Source: Methanogenium sp. S4BF (lineage in GTDB: Archaea > Halobacteriota > Methanomicrobia > Methanomicrobiales > Methanomicrobiaceae). Taken from it: a stretch of 64,000 nt of DNA. This document shows positions 61,508 through 64,000 of the stretch, in pieces. Position 1 is the stretch's first letter; each line of letters begins with the position of its first letter. The translations under genes were made by a program, and so were the position numbers. The notes beneath the pieces were generated by a model. That model worked only from the letters and a program-made list of their open reading frames with translations, was not told the origin of the DNA and searched no databases. The stretch is from assembly GCF_029633965.1 (NCBI RefSeq), contig NZ_CP091277.1:186001-250000 (forward strand). The letters run 5' to 3'.

Positions 61508-63466
61508 ATGATATTGGTACCCGATACAAGCGTCGTAATAGACGGACGCATCACCTCCATGATACGGGAGGGAGAATATAACGGTTCTACAATAATAATA
61601 CCGGAAGCTGTTGTGGCTGAACTTGAATCACAGGCAAATCAGGGAAGGGAAATAGGATTTAGTGGATTAATTGAACTCCAGCAACTTTCAGATATGGCTG
61701 GTGAAGGAATAATTGAATTGCAGTATGTGGGTAAACGCCCTAGTCTGGAACAGGTGAAACTGGCAAGCGGTGGAGAGATTGATGCACTCATTCGCAATGT
61801 TGCACTGGAATATGAAGATGTTCAGTTTATCACCAGTGATATCGTGCAGGCAGAGGTGGCAAAGGCGAAAGGTCTGGATGTTCTCTATCTTAAACCACAG
61901 GTAGGGGAATTTTCACCACTGAGTATTGACCAGTTTTTCGATGAAACAACAATATCTGTCCATCTGAAAGAACGGGTTAAACCTACCGCACGGAAAGGAA
62001 CTATCGAGCGTTCAGAGATAGTGTCACTTCGTGAAGCACCTCTTTCTGAGTATGAACTTCGGCAGATGGCTCAGGAGATACTTGAGCGGGCCAAACGCGA
62101 TCCAGATGGATTTATTGAAGTTGAACGAAAGGGAGTGACCGTTGTTCAGATCGGTTCGATGAGAATTGCGATTGTGCGGCGGCCATTTTCTGATGGAATG
62201 GAAATAACTGCATTCAGACCGGTTCTCAGAGAGCAGTATAACCCGAATCTGCTTTCTTCTGAGATAAAAAAGCGTCTTGAACACAAATCCTCCGGCATTC
62301 TTATTGCAGGTCCTCCCGGATCCGGAAAAACTACGCTGGCTCAGACTATTGTGTCTTACCTTCTTGAATCCGGACATCAGGTATGTACAATGGAGAATCC
62401 CCGTGATCTTCAGGTACCTGATTCAGTCACACAGTTTTCCGCACTTGATGGAAGCATGAAGAAGACCGGGGAGGTGCTTATACTCATACGGCCGGATCAT
62501 GTTATATTTGATGAAATTCGAGTGGAGGAGGATTTTCAGGCATATGCAGATATGCGCCTTGCAGGAGTCGGTGCCATTGGGGTTGTCCATTCCCAGACCC
62601 CCTGCGATGCCCTGCAGCGGTTTGTTAACAGGGTTGATTTCAGTACCACAGCAAATGCAGTCGATACCCTGATCTTCGTTGATGAAAAAGCGAATATTTC
62701 TGTTTACGGAATGAATCTGGTTGTTGGAAAGCCAACAGGAATGCAGGATCTTTCTCACAATTCTCCAATAATCCGACTTTCACGCTGCACAGATGGTGTT
62801 TCCATATGTGATGTGTTCTGCTATGAAGGGCAGGTAATTGTTTTGCCTGCAGAGATACATGAAGTGACCACTGTTTCTCCACCTAAAAAAGAACACCCTG
62901 CTGTAAAGGAGATGCCAAATAGCGCTCCGGAGGAGAAAGGGGGAGTGATGCCGGAAGAGGAAAATCTTGCGTGGAAGTTGTCAGGACGTGAAATAAAGCA
63001 GGAAATTGGTCGTTTTACCGATGGACCCATCGAAGTAAAAATGATTTCTGATAATAAGGCTGTTGTTTATATCGATGACAGGGATGTGCCGGCTGCAATT
63101 GGGAAAGGGGGTAAGAATGTTGCAGGCATTGTCAATAAACTGAGTATTGGTATCGATATTAAGCCGCTTTCTGAATTCGGACCGGTAACTGATGAAGTTT
63201 CCGAGGAAGGAAGGCCATCAGGAGAAGGTCTTGCTTCGAATGGCCAGTCAATTGACCTTAATGTCGACAAAAAGAATCTTACCGTGAGATCCCCGGAAAA
63301 CAGCGGAAGAATCGTTGATGTATTTGGTGGAAAAGAATACCTTTTCACAGCAACGGTGAATGATAATGGTGAAATTATCATCTCAAAGACCAGTGGAATT
63401 GCACAGGACATGCTGCGCCGGTATAAGGAGGGTGAGTCAATTCGCCTTAAGCCGGTAGGAAACTAA
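61508..63466 (+). CDS. PIN domain / PilT-type ATPase / KH domain protein
   Basis: A 652-residue protein. The N-terminal PIN nuclease-fold domain has VPDTSVVIDGRI with conserved Asp (about 3-120). The P-loop ATPase of the PilT/VirB11 type has GPPGSGKTT (about 265-273) and VIFDEIRVEEDF. A KH-like RNA-binding segment follows (about 530-555, AIGKGGKNVAGIVNKLSI), then a short C-terminal beta domain. Despite the PilT label, this archaeal family is linked to RNA through the PIN and KH parts, not to pili. GGTGAT precedes the ATG. Confidence 0.9.
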   Translation: MILVPDTSVVIDGRITSMIREGEYNGSTIIIPEAVVAELESQANQGREIGFSGLIELQQLSDMAGEGIIELQYVGKRPSLEQVKLASGGEIDALIRNVALEYEDVQFITSDIVQAEVAKAKGLDVLYLKPQVGEFSPLSIDQFFDETTISVHLKERVKPTARKGTIERSEIVSLREAPLSEYELRQMAQEILERAKRDPDGFIEVERKGVTVVQIGSMRIAIVRRPFSDGMEITAFRPVLREQYNPNLLSSEIKKRLEHKSSGILIAGPPGSGKTTLAQTIVSYLLESGHQVCTMENPRDLQVPDSVTQFSALDGSMKKTGEVLILIRPDHVIFDEIRVEEDFQAYADMRLAGVGAIGVVHSQTPCDALQRFVNRVDFSTTANAVDTLIFVDEKANISVYGMNLVVGKPTGMQDLSHNSPIIRLSRCTDGVSICDVFCYEGQVIVLPAEIHEVTTVSPPKKEHPAVKEMPNSAPEEKGGVMPEEENLAWKLSGREIKQEIGRFTDGPIEVKMISDNKAVVYIDDRDVPAAIGKGGKNVAGIVNKLSIGIDIKPLSEFGPVTDEVSEEGRPSGEGLASNGQSIDLNVDKKNLTVRSPENSGRIVDVFGGKEYLFTATVNDNGEIIISKTSGIAQDMLRRYKEGESIRLKPVGN

Positions 63467-63521
63467 CTTTATTTTTGGGAACAATATTTCAGGGATTACC
63501 TTTCAGAGTGGGGCGATATAC

Positions 63522-64000
63522 GTGCAATCATTTGATATGAAAAACTTTGAAGAAAAATATGGGAAAATCTGGCGGTCACAGTTTGAATCAGACCCCGGTA
63601 CGAGTGATAAATTCTACCTGAACGTTGCATATCCCTATCCGTCCGGTGCAATGCATGTAGGACATGGGAGAACATACATTGTGCCAGATGTTATCGGGCG
63701 CTTCTGGAGAATGAAAGGGTGCCAGGTGCTGTATCCGATGGCATTTCATGTTACCGGCACTCCTGTTATCGGTATATCACGCAGGATTGCCGCAGGAGAT
63801 GAGAAGACAATCAGACTCTATTCTGATCTCTACCGTGTACCGCAGAAGACGCTGGATACATTTATAGAGCCGATGGCAATCGTCCATCATTTCAGTCAGG
63901 AATATGAGCGGGTAATGAGCCGGTGTGGTCTTTCCATTGACTGGAGAAGGCGGTTTACTACCGTTGACCCGACATACTCCAAATTTATTGAATGGCAGTA
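63522..64000 (+). CDS. leuS: Leucyl-tRNA synthetase, 3'-partial
   Basis: The frame runs off the right edge; the 159 complete codons visible cover the N-terminal part of an archaeal-type LeuRS. The class I signature is PYPSGAMHVGHGRTY (HVGH), followed by MAFHVTGTPVIGIS and GLSIDWRRRFTT. The first in-frame candidate is GTG 63522 with GGGCGAT upstream; ATG 63537 is the alternative, beginning MKNFEEKYGKIW. It follows the PIN-ATPase gene by 55 bp. Confidence 0.93.
   Translation, partial: MQSFDMKNFEEKYGKIWRSQFESDPGTSDKFYLNVAYPYPSGAMHVGHGRTYIVPDVIGRFWRMKGCQVLYPMAFHVTGTPVIGISRRIAAGDEKTIRLYSDLYRVPQKTLDTFIEPMAIVHHFSQEYERVMSRCGLSIDWRRRFTTVDPTYSKFIEWQ

Noticed and set aside
1-64000. CRISPR arrays, tRNA or rRNA genes, transposases, integrases
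   Set aside because: None recognised: no regularly spaced repeats, no tRNA-like cloverleaf noticed in the gaps, and no mobile-element proteins. Short RNA genes could still be missed by eye.

Overview
The window is archaeal and almost certainly from a methanogen of the class Methanomicrobia, probably the order Methanomicrobiales. This rests on several things: an archaeal ribosomal and translation block (L39e, L31e, L21e, LX, S19e, aIF6, aIF1, prefoldin alpha, SRP54/FtsY, RpoF, RNase P component 4, TrmY/Pus10), an Mvh/Frh-like [NiFe] hydrogenase, archaeal CobQ, and large secreted proteins with CARDB, cohesin and dockerin domains. I cannot name the genus. No rRNA, tRNA, CRISPR array, insertion sequence or prophage was seen.

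Layout. Positions 1-12,564 hold four co-directional genes for secreted or surface proteins. They are a subtilisin-family protease with cohesin and dockerin (5' end off the window), a thioester-domain (alpha-2-macroglobulin-like) protein with cohesin and dockerin, and two membrane-anchored cohesin-like proteins. Together they look like a cellulosome-style assembly carrying a protease and a thioester protein instead of glycosidases. Positions 12,974-20,504 hold a DUF1616 protein and, facing it, a MoxR/DUF58/DUF4350 envelope module. Positions 20,611-25,649 hold a small secreted protein and a bacterial-type mutS-mutL pair. Positions 25,694-28,143 hold a HemK2-like methyltransferase and a HerA-like ATPase.

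Positions 28,153-38,222 are a long leftward translation/RNA-modification cluster. In it pus10, directly behind trmY, has no ATG/GTG/TTG able to start the full-length protein; the next-door YhbY gene shows a similar Shine-Dalgarno + ATC ATC arrangement. Positions 38,259-50,090 are mixed housekeeping: purN, a CorC-like protein, a bacterial-type xseA-xseB pair, DUF371, redox and FKBP-like proteins, Hsp20, a CBS/ParB-like protein, a sugar nucleotidyltransferase, cobQ and aIF1.

Positions 60,016 down to 50,135 form a tightly packed ten-gene leftward run: 2[4Fe-4S] ferredoxin, V4R-domain protein, hydrogenase small and large subunits, two Roadblock/LC7 proteins, a PATAN/Ig-like protein, a very long TadA/GspE-type ATPase, and two TadB/TadC-type membrane proteins. 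A prepilin peptidase starts divergently at 60,291. Most junctions overlap or are only a few bases apart, so this reads as one operon that joins a hydrogenase and small regulatory-type proteins to a type IV pilus-like machine. I consider this and the cohesin/dockerin cluster the two most interesting systems here. The right edge has hisI, a PIN-ATPase-KH protein and the start of leuS.
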